From DAOMFM01 sp035429825 (GTDB lineage: Bacteria; Acidobacteriota; Blastocatellia; UBA7656; JADIYM01): DNA of 63,392 nt. The position numbers and the translations under genes were made by a program. Location of the stretch: positions 1 to 63,392 of the forward strand of contig JBGAKX010000008.1 in the NCBI GenBank assembly GCA_044224215.1, written 5' to 3'. The notes under the pieces were generated by a model. It saw nothing but the letters and a program-made list of their open reading frames with translations, was not told the DNA's origin and ran no database searches. Below, in pieces: positions 8,502 to 19,787 of the stretch (positions are counted from its first letter, which is position 1; the number at the start of each line of letters is the position of its first letter).

Positions 8502-9041
8502 CTAAGGCCTCCCTGTGTTTCCACAGTTACAGTCGCACGCTACGTTGGATTTCACAACGACGTCCGATCCGGGCTCCGATACGGCAACGACCAGTCCGCC
8601 GTCGAAGTCCTTTGTCTTGCCTTTCTTCACAACGGTCGTCTTTGTCCCCTGGGTCACGACCACCTTGCCTGCGCGGGCGAAAACCCGAGCGCCGTTCGCC
8701 GAGACGATCGTAGCAGGCCCGGTGTTGAGCAGGTTGACCTCGCCGCAGACCACCTGAATACGCGGTCCGATCGCATCGGTCGTCGCCACGATGTCTGCCT
8801 GGCCGGCGAGCTTGACCTCGCCGCCACGCGCGAGGCTCATCGAAACCGACGCTTCATCGCCCGTGGACAGGCGCGCGGCATTGTTCACCTGCACCGTCCC
8901 GGTGACGTTCTGGCCGTCGACTCGCACCGGTCCGGTGACCGCGGCGGATCCGACGGGCGACTGCGCAAACGCAGCGACGCTGGAAAGGGCAAGGGCGACC
9001 GGAACAGCAACCAACCGGGACACCATCGAATGTCGATTCAT
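8502..9041 (-). CDS. Secreted FecR-like protein with CxCxC tail
   Basis: A 179-residue exported protein whose start I place at ATG 9041 (MNRHSMVSRL), because the residues before it are not signal-peptide-like. A signal peptide (about residues 1-27, ending VAAFAQ) precedes a beta-rich FecR-like region (ARLSTGDEASVSMSLARGG, VVCGEVNLLNTGPATIVSA). The extreme C-terminus is cysteine-rich (ACDCNCGNTG). Architecture parallels the downstream gene (signal peptide, FecR-like strands, terminal cysteine cluster), suggesting old duplication. It is first in a two-gene minus-strand operon; its terminal codons contain the ribosome binding site of the second gene. Function unknown. Confidence 0.68.
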   Translation of the reverse strand: MNRHSMVSRLVAVPVALALSSVAAFAQSPVGSAAVTGPVRVDGQNVTGTVQVNNAARLSTGDEASVSMSLARGGEVKLAGQADIVATTDAIGPRIQVVCGEVNLLNTGPATIVSANGARVFARAGKVVVTQGTKTTVVKKGKTKDFDGGLVVAVSEPGSDVVVKSNVACDCNCGNTGRP

Positions 9042-9339
9042 AGTGCTTTCCGAGTAGGGGAGATTAGCCGATAAATTATCCACGCGGACACACTTGCGCG
9101 AACTTCGTGAGCGTAAGTGAGCGGGTGGACGATGTCAAGCGCTTTGGCTCGACGCGAATCCCTCGGCGGGACCATACCGCGCCGCCCGGTCGCACGCGCC
9201 GGACCGACAGGATTTCAGGGTGTCCAGCAGGGCGTCAAACCACGCCGCGAAGGGAGTTTCCGTTTGCTTTCAGCCCTCGCGCTGTGGTACCAACAACCAT
9301 TCGATTTTCCACTCCCCTGTTCTGATCGAGGAGGCGTCC
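9042..9339. other. Divergent intergenic region
   Basis: This 298-base stretch separates the minus-strand FecR-like pair from the plus-strand OmpA-like gene and must hold both promoters. On the minus strand a GATAAT hexamer near 9072-9077 could be a -10 for the FecR-like pair, but no convincing -35 matches. No RNA gene or repeat was recognised. Confidence 0.4.
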
Positions 9340-10305
9340 GTGACGACCAAGTTCATTCGACTGAGCGTGCTGGCAGGCGCATTCGTACTGGCTGCGGGGT
9401 TCTCTGCGATTGCATCCGCCCAGGACAACCAGAACGCCCCTGAGACCGGCATCGGCAAGAACTGCTCGGACCCGAACGGCGAGAAGCCCGACGTCACGCT
9501 GGATGCGGACCGTGTCCGCGTGCTCGCGGGCACGCGAGTGCACCTCGTTGCATCCGGCAAGAGCCTGAACAACAAGCCGATCGAGTACATGTGGCGGTCC
9601 GATAACGGAGCCATCTTTGGTCATGGCAACGCCGTCGACTTCGATACGACGGGTCTCGTACCCGGGACGTATGACGTCAAGCTGTTCTGCCGCGACGGGC
9701 ATTGCGCGCTTGCGCGGATCGTCAAGCCGATCGAGGTCATCGGATGCCCGCCCAACCTCGGGCTCGTCGCGACCAGCATGAAGGTGAACGTGGGCGAGAA
9801 GGTCACGGTGAGGGCCGACGGCGGCTATCCCGATCTCGGGCTGCAGTGGACGACCAGCGAAGGACGCCTCGTCGACAGCGGCTCGTCTGCGACGATCGAC
9901 ACGGCAGGTGTCGCCGGCAACTTCATCACCGTCGGTGTCACGACTCCCGAGATTCCCGGCTGCGGCAGCCAACTGCAGATCGCGATCGTGAAGCCGGTCA
10001 TTCTGCCCGACATCATCAACTTCCCGATGAACGGCGGACGGCTGAACAACGCCAACAAGTCGATCCTCGACGACGTCAACCTGCGGGCGGCCAAGGACGT
10101 CACGGCGCGAATCGTCATAACGGGCAAGTCGACGGCGTCCGAGCGGACGGGTCTCGCGCGACAGCGTGCCGAGAATGCCCGGAACTACCTCGTCGGCGAG
10201 AAGGGCATCGACCCGGCGCGAATCGAGATTCGATCCGAGGAGAAGACGGCGGCCGAGGGCGGTATCCAGGTCGCGATCATTCCGCCCGGCGCGCAGATGC
10301 CGTAG
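9340..10305 (+). CDS. Secreted OmpA-like protein with Ig-like repeats
   Basis: A 321-residue exported protein. The start is GTG 9340, 6 bases after GAGGAGG (9327-9333), and the first 28 residues form a signal peptide ending IASAQ. Two Ig/PKD-like beta segments follow (VRVLAGTRVHLVASG...EYMWRSDNG, then VNVGEKVTVRADGGYPDLGLQW). The C-terminal 95 residues resemble the OmpA/MotB peptidoglycan-binding fold: INFPMNGGRLNNANKSILDD aligns with the 'F..G...L.......L' start, and LARQRAENARNYLVGEKGID with the conserved RA..V..YL..GI helix. The usual GHTD motif is degenerate (ITGKSTASE), so peptidoglycan binding is uncertain. Likely periplasmic or outer-membrane associated. Confidence 0.82.
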   Translation: MTTKFIRLSVLAGAFVLAAGFSAIASAQDNQNAPETGIGKNCSDPNGEKPDVTLDADRVRVLAGTRVHLVASGKSLNNKPIEYMWRSDNGAIFGHGNAVDFDTTGLVPGTYDVKLFCRDGHCALARIVKPIEVIGCPPNLGLVATSMKVNVGEKVTVRADGGYPDLGLQWTTSEGRLVDSGSSATIDTAGVAGNFITVGVTTPEIPGCGSQLQIAIVKPVILPDIINFPMNGGRLNNANKSILDDVNLRAAKDVTARIVITGKSTASERTGLARQRAENARNYLVGEKGIDPARIEIRSEEKTAAEGGIQVAIIPPGAQMP

Positions 10306-10339
10306 CGAGCGGGCTCTTCGGTTCCACAACGTAGGTCGC

Positions 10340-10368
10340 GAGCGCGAGCCGGGTTCCGGCTCGCGCTC
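10340..10368 (+). terminator. Intrinsic terminator-like hairpin
   Basis: A 13-bp perfect GC-rich stem (10340-10352 with 10356-10368) and 3-base loop follows the OmpA-like gene and precedes xseA. Downstream bases are only moderately T-rich (TGTGTCTT). Confidence 0.6.
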
Positions 10369-10391
10369 TGTGTCTTGGGGGTGACCGGCGA

Positions 10392-11756
10392 ATGCCCAGC
10401 CAGATCTCGATGCTCGACTCGCTTCTCGAAGCGCCAAAGCCGCTGACGGTCACCGAGCTCACCGCCGAGATCAAGCAGATCCTCGAACGGCGCTTTGCCG
10501 AGGTCTGGATCGAAGGCGAGATCTCGAACTTCAAGCGCCACAGTTCCGGCCACTGGTACTTCACGCTGAAGGACGAAGGCGCGCAGGTTCGTTGCGCGAG
10601 CTTCCGCAACTCCAACAGATACATACGGTTCGAGCCCGAAGACGGGCTGAAGGTGCGCGTTCGCGGCAAACTGTCGCTCTACGAACCACGCGGCGAGTAC
10701 CAGATCATCGTGACGTCGATCGAGCCCGTCGGCATCGGCGCGCTCCAGCTTGCGTTCGAGCAGTTGAAAGAGCGCCTCGAGCATGAAGGGCTGTTCGACG
10801 CCGATCGAAAGCGCCCTATCCCGATGCTGCCGCGCACGGTCGGAATCGTCACGTCGCCGACGGGCGCGGCGCTCCGCGACATGCTCCGCGTGCTCGGCAG
10901 GCGAAACAGGTCCGTTTCGGTGCTGATCGCGCCGACACGTGTCCAGGGAGAGGGCGCCGCGCGCGAAATCGCGGCGGCGATCGAGATGCTGTCGTCGAGC
11001 GGGCGTGTGGACGTCATCATCGCCGGGCGCGGCGGAGGCTCGCTCGAGGACCTGTGGTCGTTCAATGAAGAGATCGTCGCGCGCGCCATCGCTGCATCTG
11101 TGGTGCCCGTGATATCCGCTGTCGGGCACGAGACCGACTTCACGATCGCGGACTTCGTGGCGGATTTGCGGGCGCCCACGCCATCCGCGGCCGCCGAGCT
11201 CGTTGCGGCGTCGGCGGATGAGCTGTTCGAGGGAATTCGCCGGCGGCGGCAAGCGTCCCTCGATGCGGTCCGGTACCGCGTGCTCCACGCGCGGTCAGGC
11301 GTGCGCAGCCTCCGTCACTCCGAATCGATCGCTGCCGTGCCGAAGCGTGTCGCACGCTTGATGCAGGAGGCCGACGATGCGCGGGAGTTCATCGTCGAGT
11401 CGGCACGCGCGGCGCTTCGCAGCTCGCTCAGCGCGGCCGAGGTCGCCGGTCGGGCGATCCGAACATTCGACCCGAGACGGCGGATACTCGCCGAGACGGC
11501 GCGGCTTGCGGCCTTGAACGGCCTGATGGCAAGCGGCACGAGCGCCGCGCTCGAGCGTCGAAGGCTCGATCTCGGAAGGCTGGTGGGCGCGCTCTCGTCG
11601 CTCAGCCCGCTCGACGTGCTCGCGCGGGGATATGCGGTGGTCCGCTCGTCAGACGGCGCGATCGTTCGTTCCGTTGAACAGGTCGGCTCCGGCGATCGAA
11701 TCTCGGTGCGCGTCGCAGACGGCACGTTCGACGCCGTGCGCGATGACTCGGCGTAA
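10392..11756 (+). CDS. xseA: Exodeoxyribonuclease VII large subunit
   Basis: A 454-residue XseA, the catalytic subunit of the ExoVII single-strand DNA exonuclease. An N-terminal OB fold (WIEGEISNFKRHSSGHWYFTLKD, about residues 38-60) is followed by the nuclease domain with GIVTSPTGAALRDM, the hallmark GRGGGSLEDLWSFNEE (about residues 213-228) and AVGHETDFTIADFVADLRAPTPSAAAE. The long coiled-coil arm and terminal LSPLDVLARGYAVV match the family. The small subunit xseB lies about 1.1 kb downstream, separated by a methyltransferase gene rather than adjacent. Confidence 0.97.
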   Translation: MPSQISMLDSLLEAPKPLTVTELTAEIKQILERRFAEVWIEGEISNFKRHSSGHWYFTLKDEGAQVRCASFRNSNRYIRFEPEDGLKVRVRGKLSLYEPRGEYQIIVTSIEPVGIGALQLAFEQLKERLEHEGLFDADRKRPIPMLPRTVGIVTSPTGAALRDMLRVLGRRNRSVSVLIAPTRVQGEGAAREIAAAIEMLSSSGRVDVIIAGRGGGSLEDLWSFNEEIVARAIAASVVPVISAVGHETDFTIADFVADLRAPTPSAAAELVAASADELFEGIRRRRQASLDAVRYRVLHARSGVRSLRHSESIAAVPKRVARLMQEADDAREFIVESARAALRSSLSAAEVAGRAIRTFDPRRRILAETARLAALNGLMASGTSAALERRRLDLGRLVGALSSLSPLDVLARGYAVVRSSDGAIVRSVEQVGSGDRISVRVADGTFDAVRDDSA

Positions 11757-11805
11757 CGTCGTCTGGAGTCAATTCATTCACAAGTAATCGTTGGAAGGAG
11801 AGGCA

Positions 11806-12840
11806 ATGGCAACCACGAAACCCGTGACGTCGAAGGAACCTGATCCCTCGATCCTTTTTGAACAGCTCTGGGCATTCGGCAGAACAAAGGCACTGCAGGC
11901 TTCGCTCGAGCTCAAGCTGTACGACGCGCTTGCGTCCGGGCCGCGGACCGCGAGGGCCGTCGCGCGCAGCGTCAAGGCGAGCGAGCGCGGCGTGCGAATG
12001 CTGCTCGACGTGCTCGTATCGCTCGACATTCTCGCAAAGAAGAAGGACGAGTACTCGCTGACGCCCACCGCGCGTGCGTTTCTGCTCACCGACAGCCCGA
12101 TGTACTTCGGCCACATGCTGATGCACACGGAACTGATCCACCAGTCGTGGGACTCGCTCGTTGAGACGGTGAAGACGGGAAAGCCCGTCCGGTCCGTGGA
12201 CCAGGAGACGTTCGGGCGCGAGTTCTTTCCGCGCCTCGTCGCGGCGCTCTTTCCGACGAGCTTTGGCGCGTCGAGCGTTGCACGTCTCGCGCTGCCCGCG
12301 CGCGCGCGGGCAAGGGTCAAGCGCGTGCTCGACGTCGCCGGTGGTTCGGCCGCCTGGTCGCTCGCGTGGGCTGCCGAGGACCCCGAGATTCACGCGACGG
12401 TGCTGGACTTTGGCGAGGTGTTCGACGTCGCGCGCGGGTTCGTCAAGAAGTTTGGCGCGCTCGATCGCTACGAATTCCTCGAGGGCAATGTCCGGACCAC
12501 CGACTTTGGCAAGGCGGTGTACGACCTCGTGATTCTGGGTCACATCTGCCATAGCGAAGGGCGAAAGGAGTCCGCACGACTGATCCGGAAGAGCGCCAGG
12601 GCGCTTCGGCCGGGCGGAATGCTTCTGATCGGCGAATTCGTGCCAAACGACGCACGGACCGGTCCTGTGAACCAGCTGCTGTTCGGCATCAACAAGCTCG
12701 TGAACACCGACGAGGGCGATGTCTTCACACTGAAGGAGTATCGCGAGTGGATGCACGCCGCCGGCCTCACCCGCGTCCGCAAGCTCAACCTCGGGCCAAA
12801 GGGGCCGGACGTCATCGTCGGCGAGAAAGCGGAGGCTTGA
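11806..12840 (+). CDS. SAM-dependent O-methyltransferase-like protein
   Basis: A 344-residue protein of the family-2 O-methyltransferase type (acetylserotonin/plant OMT-like). An N-terminal winged helix (residues 20-95, LYDALASGPRTARAVARSVKASERGVRMLLDVL) is followed by a Rossmann SAM domain with motif I RVLDVAGGSAAWSLAWA and the motif RALRPGGMLLIGEFVPND. The usual catalytic His is not obvious from sequence alone. The start ATG 11806 follows GGAAGGAGAGG; the in-frame TTG at 11791 overlaps that ribosome site and is unlikely. It ends 3 bases before xseB, so it sits inside an xse operon. The natural substrate cannot be told. Confidence 0.82.
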   Translation: MATTKPVTSKEPDPSILFEQLWAFGRTKALQASLELKLYDALASGPRTARAVARSVKASERGVRMLLDVLVSLDILAKKKDEYSLTPTARAFLLTDSPMYFGHMLMHTELIHQSWDSLVETVKTGKPVRSVDQETFGREFFPRLVAALFPTSFGASSVARLALPARARARVKRVLDVAGGSAAWSLAWAAEDPEIHATVLDFGEVFDVARGFVKKFGALDRYEFLEGNVRTTDFGKAVYDLVILGHICHSEGRKESARLIRKSARALRPGGMLLIGEFVPNDARTGPVNQLLFGINKLVNTDEGDVFTLKEYREWMHAAGLTRVRKLNLGPKGPDVIVGEKAEA

Positions 12841-12843
12841 CCA

Positions 12844-13074
12844 ATGGCGGCACGCACATTCGAAAAGGCCTTCGCCGAGCTCGGGACAATCGTCGAACGC
12901 CTGCAAAAGGGCGACCTGCCGCTCGAGGAGACCATCACGCTCTTTGAGAAGGGAATGCGCCTCTCTGTCGAGTGCGAGAAGTTCCTCGACGACGCCGGTC
13001 GCCGTGTGGAGGTGCTCGTCCGCGGCGAAAACGGCGACGTCGGCGTCGAAGAGTTCACTGAATCTGACGAGTGA
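12844..13074 (+). CDS. xseB: Exodeoxyribonuclease VII small subunit
   Basis: A 76-residue XseB. The pattern FEKAFAELGTIVERLQKGDLPLEETITLFEKGMRL, with a following CEKFLDDAGRRVEVLV, is the typical helical hairpin that decorates the ExoVII arm. Length matches the family. It begins 3 bases after the methyltransferase stop and is followed 9 bases later by the FHA gene. Confidence 0.95.
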   Translation: MAARTFEKAFAELGTIVERLQKGDLPLEETITLFEKGMRLSVECEKFLDDAGRRVEVLVRGENGDVGVEEFTESDE

Positions 13075-13083
13075 GGAGGCCCG

Positions 13084-13848
13084 ATGCGGGTCGTCGTCAC
13101 GCACCTGACAGGAGCTTTCGCAGGCAAGCGACTGCTGTTCGAGGCGGCGACGCTGACAATTGGTCGGGCTCGAGACCGCGACATCCGGCTCGGGCTGCAC
13201 GACACGCGCGCGTCGTCGCGGCACGCCGAGATCCGTGTCGAGCGCGGAAAGTGCGTCGTCGTCGACGTCGGGTCGACGAACTTCACGTTCGTGGACGACA
13301 AGAAGGTCGATCGCGCGCGCCTCAAGGGCGGCGAGGTCATCACGTTCGGGTATGGCGGCCCGCAGGTGCGCGTCGACCTCTATGACGAGATCGCATCGGC
13401 ACGGCCGTCGCTCGACGAGGCCCACGAGTTTCCATTCCGCGCAAAGTTCGCGTGGTTCTTCTTCGCGTCCGCGACGCTGCTTGCGGGCGTCGCCGTCGTG
13501 AGCTTCATCGCCGAGATGATTCTCGCGGCCATTCCCGCAGGTCTCGCCGCGGCGGTGTTGATGCTCGGCGGGCTCTCGGCGGTTCGCGTGAACATCACGG
13601 TCGGACCTGACGGAATCGAGCACGAGGCGATGTTCTCGACACGCCGCATCGCGTGGGGCGACATCGCGACGCTCGAGACGCTTCCCCGGCGCACCGGGAT
13701 GCTTGGCGGGCAGCGCTGCACCGTGCGTGGATGGAATTCCGTGATCAAGTTCTCGCCGGACGACTACGAGGAGGGCTTTCTGCTTGCGAGCCTGATCGCG
13801 CAGGCATCCGGCAAGGAATGGGGCCCGCCGGGGTCGCCGATCGCATGA
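13084..13848 (+). CDS. FHA-domain membrane protein
   Basis: A 254-residue protein. Residues 20-95 form an FHA phosphothreonine-binding domain with the conserved pieces TIGRARDRDIRL, SSRHAEI and VDVGSTNFTFVDD. Two transmembrane helices follow (about residues 120-165, separated by a very short turn), then a C-terminal beta-rich region (ITVGPDGIEHEAMFSTRRIAWGDIATLE) resembling bacterial PH-like/DUF domains. FHA domains read Thr phosphorylation by Hanks kinases, two of which are encoded elsewhere in this window; any link is inference. It lies 9 bases after xseB in the same operon. Confidence 0.85.
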   Translation: MRVVVTHLTGAFAGKRLLFEAATLTIGRARDRDIRLGLHDTRASSRHAEIRVERGKCVVVDVGSTNFTFVDDKKVDRARLKGGEVITFGYGGPQVRVDLYDEIASARPSLDEAHEFPFRAKFAWFFFASATLLAGVAVVSFIAEMILAAIPAGLAAAVLMLGGLSAVRVNITVGPDGIEHEAMFSTRRIAWGDIATLETLPRRTGMLGGQRCTVRGWNSVIKFSPDDYEEGFLLASLIAQASGKEWGPPGSPIA

Positions 13849-13874
13849 CGGTGGACAACGCCAAACCGTGGCTG

Positions 13875-13883
13875 TGCTAGGAT
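13875..13883 (+). promoter_or_regulatory. Extended -10 element before murB
   Basis: TGCTAGGAT matches an extended -10 (TGnTAnnAT). TGGACA at 13852-13857 could be a -35 but with a 20-base spacer. The murB ATG (13895) is only 11 bases downstream of the box, so a transcript from here would be almost leaderless. Confidence 0.4.
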
Positions 13884-14891
13884 TTGCGCTCTTGATGGAC
13901 CAGGGGCCACAGATCGTCGAGGGCGTGCCGCTCGCTGAACACACGACCCTGCGCGTCGGGGGACCGGCGCGGTTCTACTGCCGACCGGCGACGCGCCACG
14001 AGTTGGCCGCGGCGATCGCGTGGGCACGCGATCGCGAGCTCCCGGTGCTGATTCTCGGTGGCGGCAGCAACCTGCTCGTCGCGGACGACGGGTTTCCCGG
14101 CCTGGTCGTTCACCTTGCGATGCACGCGATCGACGTAGAACTGGCCGGATCGCACGCGCACGTGAGAGCGGGCGCCGGCGTCGTGTGGGATGAATTCGTC
14201 GCGCGAGCGGTCGCGCAAGGCTACGGCGGCGTCGAGTGCCTGTCCGGCATTCCGGGCCTCGTCGGCGCGACGCCGATCCAGAACGTCGGCGCCTACGGTC
14301 AGGAAGTTGCCGAGACCATATCGACCGTGGATACGATCGATCTGAGCACCCTGACGGACGTTCGCTTTAATGGCGCCGACTGCGGTTTCGGTTACCGCGA
14401 CAGCCGCTTCAAGTCGGCGGATCGTGGCCGGTACGTGGTGACGGCTGTCTCGTTCACGCTCGCCGTCGACGCGAAACCTGCGATCCGATACCGGGACCTT
14501 CAGCAGTATTTCGCGGATCGAGCAGGCGATCCGTCGCTCGGCGAGGTCCGTGACGCCGTGCTCGAAATTCGCCGCCGGAAGGCGATGGTGCTCGACGATG
14601 CCGACACCGATACGTGGAGCGCCGGATCGTTCTTTGTGAATCCCGTCGTCAGCAGCGACGTCTCCGCCCGGTTTCCCGACGACGCGCCTCGGTTTCCATC
14701 TCCGACCGGCGTCAAGCTGTCGGCGGCGTGGCTGATCGAGAACTCCGGGTTTTCGAAGGGCTATCGACAGGGGAACGTCGGGCTCTCGTCGCGCCACGCC
14801 CTCGCGATCGTAAATCGAGGAGGCGCAACGGCTTCCGAGATCGTCGCGCTCGCGCGTGACATCCGCTCGGCGGTCGCCGACCGTTTCGGCG

Positions 14892-17324
<2,433 letters not shown>

Positions 17325-17343
17325 GCGCGAGATTCCACGGCGC

Positions 17344-17811
17344 CTATGCCTTGCGGCCCGTGTTGCGAACGAGCGTGCGCAGTTCGCTCATGAACTCCGA
17401 GACGTCCTTGAACTCGAGGTAGACACTGGCAAAGCGAACATACGCAACCTTGTCGATCTCCTTGAGCCTCTTCATGATCATCTCGCCGATGCGCTGCGTG
17501 GGACGTTCGCGGTCCTTGCTGTCCTGAACGAACTTCTCGATCGCGTTGACGATCGACTCCAGCTTGGCGGTCGCCACGGGACGTTTCTCGCACGCGCGCA
17601 GGAGTCCCGCCATGATCTTCTCGCGGTCGAACGGCTCGCGCCGCCCGTCCTTCTTGACGACCATGTAGGGAACCTGGTCGATGCGTTCATAGCTGGTGAA
17701 CCGGCGCTCGCACTTCAGGCACTCTCGACGTCGCCGGATGACGTCACCCTCGCGGCTTTCGCGGGAGTCGACGACCTTGTCTTCCATGTTTGCGCAAAAG
17801 GGACATTTCAT
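17344..17811 (-). CDS. nrdR: Transcriptional repressor NrdR
   Basis: A 155-residue NrdR, which represses ribonucleotide reductase genes in response to ATP/dATP levels. The N-terminal zinc ribbon MKCPFC...CLKCERRFTSYE binds DNA at NrdR boxes and the rest is the ATP-cone (VVKKDGRREPFDREKIMAGLLRAC). The start is ATG 17811; the frame is open further upstream but that region lies in the preceding gene. No nrd gene is in the window. It sits between a flippase-like gene (19 bases) and lon (19 bases). Confidence 0.96.
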   Translation of the reverse strand: MKCPFCANMEDKVVDSRESREGDVIRRRRECLKCERRFTSYERIDQVPYMVVKKDGRREPFDREKIMAGLLRACEKRPVATAKLESIVNAIEKFVQDSKDRERPTQRIGEMIMKRLKEIDKVAYVRFASVYLEFKDVSEFMSELRTLVRNTGRKA

Positions 17812-17830
17812 AGGCGTTTTCGGGAGCGGA

Positions 17831-18925
17831 TCAACGGTCGGCAGGGAGCTCCTCGGCCGGCGCGATCGCGCCGATCCCGGGTTCGTAGCCGGCGTTTGGC
17901 GAAAAATCGGGGATCGAGTTGAGGTCTTCGCTGAGCGCGGCGCGCAGCCGGCTGAGCGAGTACCCGCCCCGAAGCACATAGTAGATCCCGAGCGGCAGCG
18001 CGCATCCGAACACGATCAGGTGCAGCACGATGGCGATGCTCTTGGCCTCGTTCTCGCCGGTGCCGAGCATCATCAGCCCGCCGGCTGTGGCCATGTGGAA
18101 CGCGCCCGCGGCGCCGCCTGGCGTGGGAACCAGCGAACCGACGAGGCCGAATCCCAGCACGAAGATCGCGCCCGAGAGCGACAGATGCAGTCCGAAAGCG
18201 TTGAAAACAAGTGAGTTGACGACTGCGCAGACGATCCACAGCAGCAGGCTCCAGCACGCCACTACGAACAACTCCTTGCGGTCGTGCAGGATCGAGAGTG
18301 CTTCGGCAAAGTGCGACACGACGTTGACCGTGCCCTTGCGGATGCGGCGGCCGAACGGATGCAGCATTCGGTTCAGGAAGTCCACCGCGCCGACCCGGTG
18401 GCGGTACAGCATCACGAGGCCAAAAATGCTGCCGATGGCGATGCCGAGGAGAATCCCGCCCGACAGACGAATGCGTTCGATCGTCAGCGCGTCGGCGAGC
18501 GGCGGCTTGAAGATCAGCAGATCGACGGCAAAGAACGCCACGACCGTGACCATGTCGAAGATGCGCTCGACGAGGATCGTCGCAAGGCTCGCGGATGGTC
18601 GCACGTGCTCCTTGGAGCTGAGCGACACGGGCCGCACGATCTCTCCCGTTCGACCGACCAGAAAGACCGCGGCGAAGCCAAGTGCTGTGGTTGCAAAGAG
18701 ATTCGAGAGTTTGATGCCCGGACGGACGGGCTCCAGAAGCGCCTGCCACCTGATCGCCCGAATCAGGTACGTTGACGCGGTGAGCACCGTCGCGAGCGCC
18801 AGAAGCCACCAGTTTGCGCGACTGATCGTGGCCCAGACCGCGGCTGCGTCCAGGCCGCGCGCGAACCAGTAGATAAGACCCACGCCTAGAACTGCGCCGG
18901 CGAGAATCTTCAAACGATTGTGCAC
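17831..18925 (-). CDS. Flippase-like integral membrane protein (LPG synthase TM-region family)
   Basis: A 364-residue polytopic membrane protein with about eight to nine hydrophobic helices. Motifs typical of the lysylphosphatidylglycerol synthetase/UPF0104 transmembrane family are visible: IRAIRWQALLEPV, GRTGEIVRPVSLS, ATILVERIFDMV and GSLVPTPGGAAGAFHMA. Members translocate or flip lipids or glycolipids, but the substrate here is unknown. The start is GTG 18925. A TTGACC-N18-TAGAGT promoter lies upstream (18973-19002). It heads the minus-strand operon with nrdR and lon. Confidence 0.85.
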   Translation of the reverse strand: MHNRLKILAGAVLGVGLIYWFARGLDAAAVWATISRANWWLLALATVLTASTYLIRAIRWQALLEPVRPGIKLSNLFATTALGFAAVFLVGRTGEIVRPVSLSSKEHVRPSASLATILVERIFDMVTVVAFFAVDLLIFKPPLADALTIERIRLSGGILLGIAIGSIFGLVMLYRHRVGAVDFLNRMLHPFGRRIRKGTVNVVSHFAEALSILHDRKELFVVACWSLLLWIVCAVVNSLVFNAFGLHLSLSGAIFVLGFGLVGSLVPTPGGAAGAFHMATAGGLMMLGTGENEAKSIAIVLHLIVFGCALPLGIYYVLRGGYSLSRLRAALSEDLNSIPDFSPNAGYEPGIGAIAPAEELPADR

Positions 18926-18972
18926 AATAAACCTTTACGATTACAGGGTTTTTGCATTATGAAGGCGGTTGG

Positions 18973-19002
18973 ACTCTACACCATGAGATTTTGAGGGGTC
19001 AA
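18973..19002 (-). promoter_or_regulatory. Sigma-70 promoter of flippase-nrdR-lon operon
   Basis: On the minus strand TTGACC (19002-18997), 18 bases, then TAGAGT (18978-18973). The predicted start of transcription lies about 40 bases before the GTG at 18925. The spacer and hexamers are good for a high-GC genome. Confidence 0.5.
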
Positions 19003-19105
19003 GAATCGAGGGATTCGTCCGCCGACCGTGCACACGAGACGTGTGTTTGTCCCGTGAGCGTGCTCCAGCAAGCCGCTTCACTGGCCGGCGGAGGAGATTC
19101 CGACC

Positions 19106-19133
19106 GGAACTTTTCGTGAAATCAGTTCGTTAT
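19106..19133 (+). promoter_or_regulatory. ECF-type autoregulatory promoter
   Basis: GGAACTT (19106-19112), 15 bases, then CGTTAT (19128-19133) matches the canonical ECF promoter pattern (GGAAC-N15/17-CGT). It lies about 43 bases upstream of the ECF sigma gene start, as expected for autoregulation by the sigma factor it controls. Confidence 0.6.
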
Positions 19134-19175
19134 GGCCCAGTGTCGGGACTACAGACACAGCCATAGCGAGGACAC

Positions 19176-19769
19176 GTGGGAGCACTGGCCGCATTGGTAA
19201 CAGAAGACAGCGCGCTCGTCGATCGCTGCATCCGGGGCGACGTGGTCGCCTGGGAGCAGGTCGTTCGCGACTATTCACGCCGGATCTTCAATCTCGCCTA
19301 TCGCTTTACCAACAATCACGAGGGTGCGGAAGACCTGACACAGGATGTGTTCGTCAGGGTGTACAGGGCGCTTGGCCAGTACGACGCGTCGCAAGGCAAC
19401 CTCAGCAACTGGCTGATGCGTCTTGCCCGCAACCTGATCATCGACGACTACCGGCGCCGCCAGCGGACGCCGACGGATGGAAGCGACTCGCTCGACGACC
19501 ACGAGTATCACCTGCGAGGGTCGCTCGACGGCCCGGAACGGGCCCTGCAGCGCGAGGAGCGGCGGCTGCAGGTGCATCGCGCAATCCAGAAACTGACGCC
19601 CGAGCTCAGGGAGTGCGTTATCCTGCGCGATATTGAAGAGCTCGCATACGCGGACATTGTCGAACTGCTCAAGATCCCAGAGGGAACGGTGAAATCACGA
19701 ATCAATCGCGGGCGCATCGAGCTTGCCAAGATACTCAAGCGGATGCACGTTGCGGTTGAGGACCTTTGA
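19176..19769 (+). CDS. ECF sigma factor (RpoE-like)
   Basis: A 197-residue extracytoplasmic-function sigma factor. Region 2 is clear (WEQVVRDYSRRIFNLAYRF, EDLTQDVFVRVYRAL, NWLMRLARNLIIDDYRRRQ), followed by region 4 with its helix-turn-helix (LRECVILRDIEELAYADIV, KIPEGTVKSRINRGR). The start is GTG 19176. An ECF-type promoter lies directly upstream. The next gene, 18 bases downstream, encodes a zinc-finger membrane anti-sigma factor, so the pair forms a classic envelope signalling module. Confidence 0.94.
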   Translation: MGALAALVTEDSALVDRCIRGDVVAWEQVVRDYSRRIFNLAYRFTNNHEGAEDLTQDVFVRVYRALGQYDASQGNLSNWLMRLARNLIIDDYRRRQRTPTDGSDSLDDHEYHLRGSLDGPERALQREERRLQVHRAIQKLTPELRECVILRDIEELAYADIVELLKIPEGTVKSRINRGRIELAKILKRMHVAVEDL

Positions 19770-19787
19770 TTCAAGCGAAGCAATCAT

